Source: Setaria digitata (Eukaryota; Nematoda; Chromadorea; Rhabditida; Setariidae). Taken from it: a DNA stretch of 64,000 bases. The stretch spans positions 1 to 64,000 of the forward strand of contig RCAB01000279.1 of assembly GCA_003640385.1 (NCBI GenBank), in the 5' to 3' direction. The first letter of the stretch is position 1. Each line of letters opens with the position of its first letter. Positions 11,429-24,425 of the stretch are shown piece after piece. The notes beneath the pieces are model-generated. The model was not told the DNA's origin, did no database searches, and saw only the letters and a program-made list of their open reading frames with translations. The position numbers were made by a program, and so were the translations under genes.

Positions 11429-13871
11429 ATGTTGCGACAAAATGATTATCGGTTGACCTGGAATCCAAATAAATTCCAACTGCTTGCCCATCAAGCTAAG
11501 GTAAAATTCTTTTTTTTTGCATTAATAAAATTTAAATAATAAAAGATCGAAAAAAAAGAAAAATGAAGTTTTTTTGCAATTGTGTTACTTCAAGATTTGA
11601 TGAAATTTTTTTATTTAATCCGAAAAGGAAATAGAAATGCCGCTAAGATAATCTAATAAAATTCATCTATTAAGCTGTCAAATTATTTGGATCAAGTTCA
11701 AACATCAAATGAAAAACCGCGACCGGATATTTCCATTATGGTAATTTCTTTCCCCCTAAGGAAAAAAAAGAAAAACTTTTTTTTTTTTAATTTTTAAATA
11801 TTCTTCCGGAATAGATAATTGGTTTTTATTAATGTATATCGATGTATTAATTATATTGTTTACTAATGTATATTAATGAATTTTTTTGTTATCAAATTTA
11901 AGATCAATTTCTCTCAATTTTGCCGCTTATGAATTATTTAATATCAAGCTCGAGATCAGGTGTCAAAAACAATAGCCTTGATCATTGTTTGATGTTATTG
12001 TTAGAAATAAGAATTTAGATCAGTTTATTATAGTTGCTGCTTAAAGCTTTTTCCTCCTTTTTTTTTTTTTCAAGAAGTAAATGCACTGAATTCAATAATT
12101 TAATTGCTACTAAACTTCGCTGCTGTGATAGCAACTTGGTAATTATCACTTAATAAAATGTAGCTCAAGAAAATTTCTTCTTTCCTTTTTTTTTCAGCTT
12201 AATGATCATAGTACAGTAATGGTTCATTCTGAAATAGCTACAGCTCATTCCGGTTATTTCCGGAAACGATATTTGACAGAAACAAAGATTCAAAATAGAC
12301 CTGCAATATTAAGCATTAATGATCTTACGGATTATGATGCCGGTGCTGTCCGACGGATGATCAACTTCTTCTACACTGGTATTTTACCGTGCTCACTGGC
12401 TGAAATTCCGGAACTTCTAGCTTTATGCAGTAAACTTCAGGTAATTACTAATCATATGATGGGCTAAAAATTTCACTTTCTTTTCTTTCTCGTATTTTGC
12501 TGATATTTGAAATTAGTATGCTAAAGATAATTTTGAAATTTCAAATTGTTATTATTTTATTCGGTTATTCTCATTTTAACATCAGGTAACATCAATGCGA
12601 TCAACAATTGAAAAATTTATCATTCAAAAAGCAGCCGAGCAAAATTGTCTACTGGATTGCTGGAATATTAGCTGTCATCGAGAATCTGATTTATCACTTC
12701 GAACAAAAGATTTTGTGTTAAATTATGTGACGCGTTCACTGGAAGAGGTATTAAAAATTAAAATTTTTCAAACTTCTAACTGAAGTACAAAAATTTAACT
12801 TTCATAAATTTAAAAAAAAAAATCAGATTTTATCTGTATAATTTACAAAATATAAAAAAAAGAAAAAGACAGAAAAAAGCTATTAGTTGTAGGTAGTTTA
12901 TTAATGTCAAAAATTCTAATTAATATCTTGTAGTTTCGTTCTTTATTTTCTAAATTTTAGACAATTTTGGATCCAAGATTTGCAAAACTTGATCAGGGAG
13001 CTGTAGAAACATTGCTAAAACGAGAGAATCTACCAGTTCGTTCAGAAGCTGATATTCTTCGTATTGCTTTAATGTATTTTCTTCGTCGAGATGGACATGT
13101 CAATATGCAAAGTTTGTTAAATGTTGTCCGATATAATTGTGGTAATGATGTACTCATTCGGGTATGTAATGGAAAAAGAATTGAATTTTTTCATTTTTTT
13201 TTATAATTATTAATTGCTTATAGTATTATATAATAATAATTGCTCATAGGTTTATTTATGAATTGCTTATAGCATTTTGTAATAATAACTGCCTATGGTA
13301 AGATAGTAATTGCTAATAGCGTGATGACAAGATGATAATAATTATATGACGATAATTGCTTACAGTTTTATCAATTGATAATAACTGCTTAGTGCATTGG
13401 TATGTCAATGTCATAAATAAGAAAAATATCAGTAAACAATTTCGAAAGTTCCAATAAATTTACTGGTAGTATTTGAAGTTGTAAAACTTGAAATTTCGTT
13501 CCAAATTTAAAACTTACAATACTTTAGATGCGTCAAGATGTTTATAGCATTAATGACGATGAACTTAGCTTCTGTTTTCAACAAAACTGCGCTTATGGCT
13601 TATGGCAAAGTGAACGCCATATGTATGAACAGAATATATGGCCCATAACCGAATTATTACCACCACGCGGAAATCCGAATGCTGATTGTAATTGGATCAC
13701 TGCACAATTTCACAACTTGGTATTTGGGTTTAAAAGATTAAAAAGGAAAAAAAAATTGGTATTTATGTTTCAAAAGATAAATTTGATTCTAAGATTTTTA
13801 AATCTCCAGAATTTCTTTACTGTTCGAAATTTACTTTTCAGCTTCAGCCTGTCAATGAACCTTTCCGGTAG
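11429..13871 (+). CDS. BTB-BACK domain protein
   Basis: Proteins of this class are usually adaptors that bring substrates to Cullin-3 ubiquitin ligases. Exons 11429-11500, 12198-12440, 12586-12747, 12961-13161, 13528-13719 and 13842-13871 are all in phase 0 and give about 299 residues. Residues about 17-105 read as a BTB fold: LLAHQ, then HSGYF (the usual AHSGYF/AASPVF helix), and MINFFYTG near residue 70, the conserved Y-TG element. Residues about 105-190 look like a BACK region (ALCSKLQV, AAEQNCLLDCW, RSEADILRIAL). There are no Kelch repeats; the C-terminus (residues 190-299) is unrecognised apart from YGLWQSERHMY. The BTB N-terminus is short and lacks the usual DV-L-V strand. An AATAAA at 13890-13895 lies only about 20 bases past the stop. 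Confidence 0.8.
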
Positions 13872-15265
13872 CTCGCATTTATGTGGCAAAATAAATGAAA
13901 ATAGTAAACCCTAATAAATTTATAATGAAAAAAATCTGGAGTGAAATATGTGTGTATTTTAGTAAAGTATTAAATTCATGTTTTTATTTCATCGTCCTCG
14001 CATGAGTTGCAAACTTTGAGTTATAGTTTATAATTCGAATTCAAAACTCGAACCTATAAGCTAAAAAAATAAGACAACAGTGTTTGAAATGTTGAGATTA
14101 CTGCTTGCTAAAGTGAGAAAATAAAGGCAAAGAAACAACATACTAACTGCAACAATTTAATATTATTACTAATTTTGACAATAGTTGCATCAACTAGTAA
14201 GTGCGAAGAGATTCATCAAAGGTATGATTTCCATACTTCTTAGCTTTTGAGAATCTATTTGACTTGTGAAAATAAATTTTATTCGATGTTTCTGAGCATC
14301 AACCAAGAAAAAGAAATGCAGACAGGAAAACATAACTGCGCATAAAAATATGAATGAAGTTTACTGGAGCTAACAATCCCTCTCCTATGAATGATTTAGC
14401 CGCCACGAATTGAATCTATGAAAATGGCATCTGGCAGCGATGCTGGAATGAAGAAAAACGAAAAACAAAAAGGAAGAAAAAGGTGGAAAACAAAAATTGA
14501 AAATTCCTAAAAAGAACAGAGATATGTGCTGAATAAGAATGCACAGCATGCAACAAACATACATCCAACAATGAAAACAAAACAATAAAATATTTTTGCA
14601 CGAAATTTGTGATTTAAAATCAAAAAAAAAAGAAAAAAAAATTAAGCTTTAGCGGAAATGCTTTTCCATATTTTTTCAAATTAGTAATCAAATTCATCTT
14701 ATCTCTTCATAATATTGAAATTAGAACTAGGCTTATTCCTTCACATTCATCGCTTTCTACTGCTATTTGTAAAATAATGCACAGATCTATTTTTGCAGTT
14801 ATTTTACAGTTTCAAATGCCATTCAAATCAGCAAATCCATTTTACACTGGTAGAAAACCTTATATTTAAAGAAAAAATCCTATAAGCGATGTGAAATAAA
14901 GCATTATTTCGAGGCGATGCAATTGAAGGAGGTATTGTGACCCTAACAGAAAATAATTATTTATGAAGACAATATATAGCTATTAAAAGTCTTTAATTCT
15001 TGAAACTCTATTTAAATAAAACTTGCACGGTAGGAAAGGAGTCTCAAAATCATCTCACATGGATGGAGACACAAATATTTTAAAAATCAAAGAGAAAATA
15101 ACGATGTAATTTCTTGGAAAGAATTCAAACCATACGAAAAAAAAAAAAAAAAAAAAAAAACTGAAACAGAAAGACAATGAAACTTATACAGTTGATAGCA
15201 CAGCGAGATCACAAAACTTTCCCAAAAAGAATACGGTAATAGTTTTGCAATAGTTTTGCACGGCT
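13872..15265. other. Convergent intergenic region
   Basis: Lies between the 3' ends of the BTB gene (plus) and CDC45 (minus). It contains an AATAAA shortly after the BTB stop and an A run of more than 20 bases near 15139-15161. No further exon or RNA gene is recognised. Confidence 0.6.
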
Positions 15266-18200
15266 TCATTCAACTTCAAGTGTTGCTTGTAGTCCATCAA
15301 AAAATCTAGCTTTTTGATCAGCGCGAATCATCACCACTTAACAAAGTGATATAAAAGAAAAATCCTGACCAAGTTTCATCAGTATGCCATTTTTGAGGGA
15401 ATGCTATTTTCTACACTATGACTGGTGTATTGAAATGCTCTGAGAAAACTTTATACTTGCAAACTTACATACTTGCAAGGAACAAATTTCCTAAAAGCAA
15501 ATTCAGAAAAATTTAGCAATAAAATGAAATGCAAAAAATTTCACTTACTTGCAGGATCAAAAAAATTTCTTCGGGCCCCATCACGTACAAAATTTTCCAC
15601 AACTTTTTGCATTGCACGTCCAATAAAACTAGAAATATTTCCATAAATATTTCCGTATGGAAATGTTTTTTACAGTTTCTATTCATGCTTCGATTACTAC
15701 TGAATGAAGTTCCAAATTAGTAAATATCGTGATGAAATTTCAAAGTAAACGTTTACTCCAAAAGTGATTCGTTAATAAATGCTTTGAAATTCACAGTTGA
15801 TTTTTGTTTTGTCTTCTCTCACCTATCAATAACATGCCAACATGCTTAAATCATAATTTCATGGAGAGTTGAACGATGAATTCCTACCTCTTCTGATTGT
15901 TGTCTTCATAATCGGTATTTGCAGGCATTGATCCAGTTATTAAAAACCAACCAGTATTTTCTCCACACATAGGTACGGCGACAAATAATGGTCGATTAGC
16001 ACGATTTTTTGAGTGGCTCTGGAAGTTTTGTAAAGAAAAATATTAGTTCGATGTCAGAACGAAAAAATGGCTTAAATTTCGACAACCTCGAAAAATAGAA
16101 ATTACAGACAGTCAATGCATGCGTCTCAGCACTAGGAATCTTGAATATTTTAGCTCATACAGAACTTCACTTCTTTTTTCAAGACCAACTATTTCTCTGA
16201 ATAGGCTTAACAAATGCTAACCAATTTAGAATCTAGGAATCCGAAAGTATGAAAAATTCAGTACTTTGGAATACAACTGAGGGCACAAATATACAGCATT
16301 TATGAATAGCTCAAAAAACAGCTTCCTTCTTAAACTCGCATTCAAATACAAACTTAGCTCAAATCAATAACTAATTAAAAATTATTGCTCAAAATCTTAC
16401 AGAAACAGTGAATGCTCGAAGAACATAATGAACGAAGATATAGAGAAAATGCCTGCAGTGTAAAATACGCGCTTCGTCCTCCTGAATAGTATAATAAGCG
16501 TTCCTTCAGTAAGAAAAATATATATCCGAAATTCATAATGATTAGAGACAAAAACTTGGACAGCTATACCAAATTTCACTTACTACAAATTTGCGTAATT
16601 CAGAAATATAACAACTGAGATCATACCTGAGGAAGGCAGAGAAGGTAGAAAGAACCGACAGAAACAATAAGGCTTTGGTTTATTGATGTGAAAACGAGAT
16701 TCACAAGACTGACCAAACAACTTTTATAGGATTCAATAGCTTTAGACAGCGGTGTTTTATCACCTCCTGAAAAATTTGATAATTCATTAAGAACTTCAAA
16801 AAGTGATCTGAGATCGTTCAATATTACCAATCACCATCTATTACTTGAATGAACAAGAAATCTGTCGGAAGAAAAGTTTGTTTTCTTCACTATCTATAAT
16901 ATAAAAACTAAAAACCTTCTACGAATTTCTGCAGGATTTCTTGCGCACCAATGAAACGATCGTAAGGTGATTCAACTTCAACAACTCCATAGCTTATACG
17001 TCCAGCAATGGCACGTGCAAAATCGCATGAGTTATATCTAGAATTTTGGTTTTCTTGTTACTTTGTCTGGATTTTTTATATTAAAACACGAAATCTCTTT
17101 AAAAGTTTAACCACAGATTTAGCGCATTAAACTTGATTGTTTATTATTTTCTAAAACCTTCATATTTAGATTATTCAGACTGCATTAAATATCGTTTAAT
17201 AAATACAGTGGCACTGAGTGTTTGCATTATGATAGTAGATAAAGCATTTAACACATCATCTGCTGCTGTATGATGTATTAAATGCCTCATCCACTTTCAT
17301 AGCAGAAACGATTTTCAACAAGTGGGCTTGCTATTAAATTCCATTAAAACGGAATTGTACTCTAAATCTAGTTGAAAATATAACATATTGCGACTTTTCT
17401 TGCACTGAAAGAAATTTAACAAGTTTTCTCACAGAAGATTTGTTGTACTTTCTAGTAATTTTCATCAAAACATACATCCACAATTATTTTAGCAGTTTTC
17501 AAAAAAATAATGGACCAATTTAACTTCTTACTTATTACTATATCCAATATGAGCTGTAAAAGATGCAAACTCATCATCCATGTGTTTGTAAATGCGACGA
17601 AATATGGCATCCTTCCTTTCCGATGTCAAGGCGCTATATACTTGATGACTTTCTTCCAGTGTTATCCTAGAAATTAATGCAGAGCCTTACATTAACCATA
17701 CATAGTTTTGGGTCAAAATATTTCATCAATACTATTGTTATAGATATTTCAGCAACTAAAGCATTACCAAATAAATCATTAAAACCATAAGCAGTCATAA
17801 AGGATTTTAACTGACGATAAAGTAGCTCAACTTCACACTGATTCAAATCATTTCGCAAGGATTATTTTCTTTCGGCTTTAGTGCAGTAATTTCAAGCTCG
17901 CTGTTTTCTACAAGCTGATCGCTTTCTTCCGTTCAAATAATATTCACAGTCTAATGTACTCTAGATACAGTACTCAAAAAAAAAAAAGAGCAGTTTGCTT
18001 ACTCAAGTTCAGCCAACAATGCTTTCATTATAAGAGCTCCACTCTGCTGCCACATTTGTGTCAAACAAAAGAAAAAGTCGTTATGTATCATGCTTGTATA
18101 CAATGACCAATGTGCATATAACGGCAACATGATTCTGAAATAGTATTTTTAAAGAAATTTCATATATGTAAAATCACACTTTAAAGTATATTTCGAAAAT

Positions 18201-20588
18201 TTATAAAATTAAATAAACTGTGGATATTAAGCAAAAATTTTAGCATACTCATCATCGAACTTCAGCCGAAGAATATCATCTCCTCGCACAATATCTGAGC
18301 CATCTGGACAAAACTTCATTCTAAATGCCCTTAACCGGTCGAAACAAACGGTTGTATAGCAGTCATGACTTATTAAATACTCCACTAATTGACTACTTAT
18401 TCCAACTACAGCAGACCACATCATTTCGACGGTAGTTCGACCAACAGAATGAGCAACTTCCAACATCAGTACGGCACTCTGAAAATGAACAGTGATTTAA
18501 GGACTGGTTCAGATGTCACTTCAAATTAATAGAATTTATAAATGCATTAAAATAAATGAACTCTAAGAACTTTCATAAAATCCAAACAAGTTCTAAGCTG
18601 GTTAAATCCTTAACCCTACGATTTCAATCTGCTTTGCCATATGTAGAAAATAAAACTACCGATAAGTGAGAAAACAGAAAAGTAGAGAACAGAGAAAACT
18701 CTCTATTTTGATACGTACAGTAATGGCGTAGAAAATGAAGCATGAAGAAATAGATGAAAAAATTTAAGGTTTTAAGGTGAAGTCAAAGTAAAGAAAAAAA
18801 GCCAACCGATGGAGCATACCACGAATTCTCGTGATACTTCCACAGAATATCTTCACGATGTCTTTTTATTTCCATCCGTCGCTGTCGTTTCGCTTCTCGC
18901 CTTCCGAGAGAATCTGCAACATCACTCACCCGCCTTCTGCGCCTATCCAAAGATTCTTCCGGCTGTTCTACACGATCAGTTTGTTCCGCTCTGTCAGAAT
19001 TACCTCTTTCCATTTCATTTTCGCCGTCGCTTGAACTTCGAGCCACTTCTAGCTGTTCACTTGCAGAAGCTATAAATTGCAATAGTAAAAATACATTGAG
19101 AGGCAATAATATCTAGCTACTAGTCAATATTAATAAGAGTGATTTCTAACACATTGTGTTAGAGAAATGTCGAAAAAAGATTCAAAGATAACATTATAGG
19201 AAGTTCAAAAAGCAGGACAAACTTATTACTTCGGCTTTCACTGCCCTCATCGTCATCGTCTGTTCGTCCTAGGAAATCTCTCTCGCTACCTGCTTCCATT
19301 GCATTTTCTTCTTCATCTTCTGTGTCCTCAGCAGATGAACTATCTGTGACCTCGACATCACAAATATTTGGAATGTCTAGCTGCTCCCATTCATCTCTAC
19401 TCACAATCAAGCGAATATTATCGTCATAATATATCTGGAGAATAATTGCACTCATTCCTAGCTCCAAAAGCAATGTCGTATTTAATTTGTTTATCAGTGC
19501 TATGAATGCAAAGTGTTCTTTTAGACAGCAAAACGAGCAGTTTATACTGTAATCCTAAATAAACTTACATTAGATAAATCCAATGGTCGTCTGGAATCAA
19601 TTACGTATAATGTCATACCAGGTCGGAGATATGGAATTAATGGATCAGTAGCACCACAGTTAAACAGTACAACAGAATGAGCCAATTCCCCATGTTCCAT
19701 GAGTGCTGTGCGAAAACTTTCCCATCCATCAACTGGTACTAGTGTGTATGCTACATCATCTGTCGCAAATAAATCCTAGAAATATCCATTTTCTTTTCTC
19801 AGTTGCAAAGGTATTTGTAGCTGAATTTGAATATGAAAAGAAAACATTTTGAATCCAACTAATCACCCATCAACTAATTTGATTTGATAAATTCAAATCG
19901 ACTTCTTTACATTGATACAAGTCAACAAAAACAGTACTGATGATTATTTTTTGAGCAAATTTGAGAGCCCCGCACGTCATATTTCATATGCTGAGGTATA
20001 ATCTGCAAGGAATCAAGAATCTATTCACTTTAATGGTTCAAGAAGTAGCTATGTAGCCCTATGAAATCAAACCTTCTCATACATGTTCCGAAATATTTAT
20101 TTTTCCCTGCCACGAACATTTCTAAGCAAATAAATATCTTAATTATCGACGATTATTGTAGCTGTCTTCTCAAGACTTATTCCTACATAAATGAATAAAT
20201 TAACCAACTACTTACCAGTAGTATTTGTGTAGCGCAAACAGCATCAGCATCGACATTCGCTATAATGAGTACATGCTGGAAGAGTGTATTATTTAGAATC
20301 CCAATTTATCTAATTTTTCCCAGGAAATATTAAAATCTCTAGAAAAAATTACAATTTTTTTATCTTATCATATTTTTTTATAGCTTCATGTAAGGCAATT
20401 AAAGATGCAAACAAACTATATTTAGGTTTTTAAAGTTCATTATATTCGCTTCATATTATCTCAGAAAAAATCTCATATTATATACCGGAAAGATAATATT
20501 TATTGAGAAAATAAGAAAAAGAAAAAAAACTAACATCTCTTTTAATCATACCATAAAAAAAATGCCTAAAATCTTCATAGACGATCAT
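15266..20588 (-). CDS. cdc45: Cell division control protein 45 (CDC45), CMG helicase subunit
   Basis: CDC45 joins MCM2-7 and GINS to form the CMG replicative helicase at firing origins. Exons (minus, 5' to 3'): 20535-20588, 20216-20275, 19569-19775, 19230-19434, 18807-19069, 18249-18478, 18003-18134, 17532-17666, 16916-17037, 16627-16766, 16401-16481, 15888-16018, 15549-15628, 15266-15336; 1911 bases, 636 residues. Recognisable blocks: MIVYEDFRHFF at the start, LIIANVDADAVCATQIL (the DHH-like motif of the inactive phosphoesterase fold), YTLVPVDGWESF, LFNCGATDPLIPYLRPGMTLYV followed by IDSRRPLDLSN, HWSLYTSM, AHIGYSNK, LFVAVPMCG and FIGRAMQKVVENF. Human CDC45 is 566 residues; the excess lies mainly in a long linker (about residues 130-245) with an Asp/Glu/Ser-rich run followed by Arg-rich segments. 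All donors are GT. The start exon is short but fits the family well. Confidence 0.93.
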
Positions 20589-22206
20589 ATTTGTTTGATA
20601 ATAACGTTTTTTCTAGTTTCGATTACAGTTTATCTGAAGCCATAAAAAAAAAGGAGCATTATAACTTGCAATTCAACTAATTGAATTTAACAAAATTGGT
20701 TGAAGTAAACAACATATCCCAACTGACGTGATGAATTCACTGCAACTACTGAAATCAATTAAAGTGATAAAGATAAAAGAGAAGAGTTTGAGGAGTGGTC
20801 AAAAATTATTCATTCGTATTCACAAAAAAAAGAAAGAAATTCAGAACTATTATGCTCTTTTTAAGTCTGTCTATACAACATCTTAATTGGAATTCCTTAC
20901 AGTGAGTGATCTGCCTCATGCAATTGCTAGACGTACCATCAAAGAGACAAAAGAAACTGATAAGATCTCATGATAGTATTATTAAAAGACTATAAATAAT
21001 ATAGAGCTGATCATGTGAAAATCTTCTTTAAGTGTATTCAAGACTTCAGAACTAAGGCAGCATTGGAATTTGAGAGGCAACAGTGACTGATAAGAATTTG
21101 CGATAAGAAACTGAGAAAAGACTGAGAAAACTTCTTAACCTCAAACACTCCCATCTACAGATGTCCCCATAAATTTCGTACAAATACCTAATTTCAATAC
21201 AAAAAATATATCCCAGAAATCTTGCATCTCCCCCTGCAAACCCTAGGGTTTTAGCTCGATTTGCGAAACTAATATTTCTCACGTGATGTTTGACGTATTC
21301 AGCGTATAGCGATTTGATTGTTAGATGGGTTGTATTTCGCAAAATTCCATCATAGCTTTAACTCAAAGTGTCATAACTTTCTTTTCATAGCAAATAAAAT
21401 CAGCTTGCAAAAGTAATATTTTCTTGGTACGTTCACGTGATATTTGACGTATTCAGCATACACTGATTGTATTATGTGAAATTTCATCAAGTTTAAATTA
21501 TAACTTATTTTCCATCTTAAATAAAATCTTAGGAGAGTACGAGGGACTTAGTGAAAAATTAGCGTTATCATAAAGAAGGCATAAATTCAGAAGTACACTG
21601 CATATCGTTAAATTAAGCTTTTCGAATAGTTCTGAATTGCGTCTTATAAGCTTGTAATGTCAACTTAATGTCTCAGAATTTTTGCACTCAACGTTCAAGA
21701 AGTGTGCCATTTTTCCACCTTCATGTGATATTTGGCGGATAATTGAGAAAAGCTGTGGTATTTCATTTTCATTTTTAAATCCCAAGCTCCATGTATTATT
21801 TGTCTTGCAAAAATAATGTGCAAAAATTTAATGCTGACTTAGATTAATGTTTTTCTTTTTCTTCGTCTTCCTACGTGACCGTGGAAATTGACACACTTCT
21901 TGAAAACTAAACGCTTCTCTGATATTTTTAAGTGCTTTCGGTATTTGTATAAGTCCAGCCATCCTTCACTTTTCTGCTTTATAACTGCAAACTTCAGTTT
22001 TGTCTGGCGTTTTTTTTTTCATTTTTATTCTGTTTTACTTCTTTACATTACAATTTGGTGCTATATTCATTTATTTTTCTTTTGATGCCTTGTAAATATT
22101 ATTGTTAAGAACTGTTTGTATTTGTAATAATCTTTTTTTATGCGCACCAGAAATTTTAGGCAATATTCTGAATTTCATTTGTAGGCACTGAGTTGCAAAT
22201 GAAAAG
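20589..22206. other. Divergent promoter region between CDC45 and MAK16
   Basis: About 1.6 kb between two head-to-head genes that are both active in dividing cells. It should hold both promoters, although no specific box is identified. The part from about 21,230 to 21,790 contains a degenerate repeat described separately. A TTTTTCATTTTTATT tract near 22,015 is simple low complexity. No additional exon is supported. Confidence 0.55.
21258..21745 (+). repeat. Diverged tandem repeat, unit about 154 bases
   Basis: The motif cacgtgatRtttgacgtattcagc occurs at about 21,280 and again at about 21,434, each preceded by a related ttgc-aaagtaatattt segment and followed by AT-rich sequence with similar words. 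A third, weaker copy (tcatgtgatatttggcgg) lies near 21,721. Spacing of the first two is 154 bases. This looks like an old local duplication rather than a known element. Confidence 0.6.
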
Positions 22207-24425
22207 ATGCAGTGTGATGATGTCACCTGGAATATTCTCAACAAAGGAATGTGTTCCTTTAAAACGAGGCAGGCATTTACCGTTGTTAAATAAAATACTA
22301 ACTTTTAAAAGATAGTATTGTTGAGTTGTGTTTTCAATTCATTTCCTTTCTAGATTCCACTTTAATTTTTTTCTCCAATTTTTCAGATGTTTGCATCGTT
22401 TTTCAGGATCAAAACTCAAAAATTTTGTCGCAATGAGTATAATTTGACGGGTCTCTGTAATCGAGCATCCTGTCCGCTAGCTAATAGTCAGTATGCCACG
22501 GTTCGGGAGGAAAAAGGTATTACTGATTTTAAATAGATTCATTATTTAAGAAACTCTAACTTATCTAAAATTTATCTGCTTTTAGCAGTTTTCTGCAACT
22601 AATTTTGAGTCAGGTTTTTTTTTTTTTTGAGTAAAGTAAAGTACATAAGATACCACAGAAATAGTCACTGTTTGAAGTGAAGAGAATTTCTTTTTAGCTT
22701 AACGTATACGAAAAAGAAAAACAATGAATTTAGTGGCATTAAAAGAAATTAAGAGCAGATATTTCTTCTTGTTTCAAAAAAGGCATATAAATGTTTCCAG
22801 GAATTTGTTATCTATATATGAAAGTAATTGAAAGAAGTCACTATCCGCGTAGACTCTGGGAGCGAATTAAGTTATCTCGGAATATGGCTCAGGCTGTTAG
22901 ACAAATCGGTGATGCACTGTTGCACTGGTCTGAATTTATTAGACACAAATGTAAGGCGCGCTTAATTCGGATACATCAGTATTTGATCAGAATGAGGAAG
23001 ATGAAACTTCGAGCAAGGTTCTTATTTTATTATCTTCGCTTGGAACAACAAGAAGATGCATCATGTTAACTCTGACATGGTTGAGTCAAATTTGAAAAGA
23101 GAATATGTGTGGACTGTTTTTGTTCAGTTGAATTTGGAAAGGGTATATAATCGCTAACGTCTCTATCTTTTTTACGTCTCACGGATGATTGTTTCCAATT
23201 CGCAATCATGCTTTTAATTGCCGAACATCTCAGTGATTTTGTTGAACAGATATTCAGTGTCACCAAAATTGATAGAATTAAGTACATAACTTTAAATCAG
23301 AACTTATTATCCAGAACATTTAGGATGGCTTTTGCTAAATTTTTCATTAATTAATCTGGGTATTGCAGACAACAAAAAATTGTTCCTATACAGCGAAAAA
23401 TTGAAAGACGTGAAATAAGGCGGGAAGAAAAGGCGCTGATCGCTGCGAAATTGGATACAGCCATAGAAAAAGAGCTACTGAATCGTCTGCGTGAAGGAGC
23501 ATATGGGGAAATCTACAATTTCAGGTAACTAAGGCATCCCTATTAATCTTTTTTTCATTCATTGTGTTTGCTTAAATATTTTTTCCTGCTTTCTGCTTCC
23601 TATATATGTAGTAGAATGGATGTCACTTGAGTTTGAAAAATGTTCATTAATGTACTTAGAAGTAATGGATTTGATACGGTAAAGTAAGTTTTAGACAAGA
23701 TGCATTCAATCGTGTGCTTGATGAACAGGAAGAGGTGGATGGAGAAGTCAGTCATGAAGTTGAAATCGAAGAGATTAATCAGGTTATAGTATTTCGTACA
23801 TACGACACTTTAGATTACTGCTTATTTATTGTTTTCCTGCTATTTTTAACTAGTCCCATTTAGGATGCCGGTGTTCGAGAATATGTGGCAGATTTCGAGG
23901 AATCATCGGAAGATGATAATGATGATATGGAGGACGCACAAGGAATAAATGGTCCATGGGATGATGAAGAGATGAGTAGTGATGATGGAACGATAGTAAG
24001 TGAAGAAGATGAGGAAAGTTCCATGGAAGATGAGCAGGAGAGATCGAGTGAGGAAGACGAAAAGGAAGTGAGTGTGGTAGGTCCTTATACTATATGTTTT
24101 ATAGTTTTATTTTCATTACGATTACACTCAGTTGGGAAATACCTATACTCTTAAGAATACTTTTTGACATGTGCGTTGCACATCGCGAAATTTATCCCCT
24201 CCTACCTTTTCAGAATTGTTCAGAGAATTTAAAAGTATTCCCATCGTAACTTAGAAATCGTTGGGAAATTTTTAGCAGAAAAAGAAGCGGGTAAGATGGA
24301 AGGATTTGAAGGATAAGCAGCTAGAACGTGAACCTATGAAGAAACGCCGACGACAGGTACTCGAAATCGAATACGAAACTGAAGGACCGGTGGTGAGAAG
24401 TAAACAGAAGCTGTATGAGTCATGA
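22207..24425 (+). CDS. mak16: MAK16 ribosome biogenesis protein
   Basis: MAK16 is a nucleolar factor of early 60S ribosomal subunit assembly. Exons 22207-22268, 22407-22516, 22801-23017, 23369-23524, 23695-23782, 23864-24067 and 24276-24425 total 987 bases, 328 residues (human about 300). Conserved blocks are clear: [20 protein letters not shown] at the start, [20 protein letters not shown] with the family cysteines, [59 protein letters not shown] and [10 protein letters not shown]. An Asp/Glu/Ser-rich segment (about residues 220-280) and a Lys/Arg-rich tail with [11 protein letters not shown] follow, as in the family. The first intron has a GC donor (AG|GCAGGC), forced by conservation on both sides. 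A polyadenylation signal AATAAA is at 24460-24465. The last exon could start at 24279 instead of 24276 (one Gln less). Confidence 0.94.
22269..22406 (+). other. GC-AG intron 1 of MAK16
   Basis: Exon 1 must end ...AAA ACG AG because exon 2 supplies G ATC AAA ACT, giving [13 protein letters not shown] in line with the conserved CSFKIRTKTQSFC of the family. The next two bases are GC, not GT; the donor reads AG|GCAGGCAT and the acceptor tttttcag. No usable GT lies in frame before the stop at 22303. Confidence 0.8.

Noticed and set aside
17667..17858. Open frame inside CDC45 (reads CEVELLYRQLKSF)
   Set aside because: CDC45 exons 18003-18134 and 17532-17666 join in phase across it, so it is intron sequence.
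21052..21342. A 96-codon minus-strand frame upstream of CDC45
   Set aside because: It runs through the diverged tandem repeat, and the real CDC45 first exon (20535-20588) does not use it.
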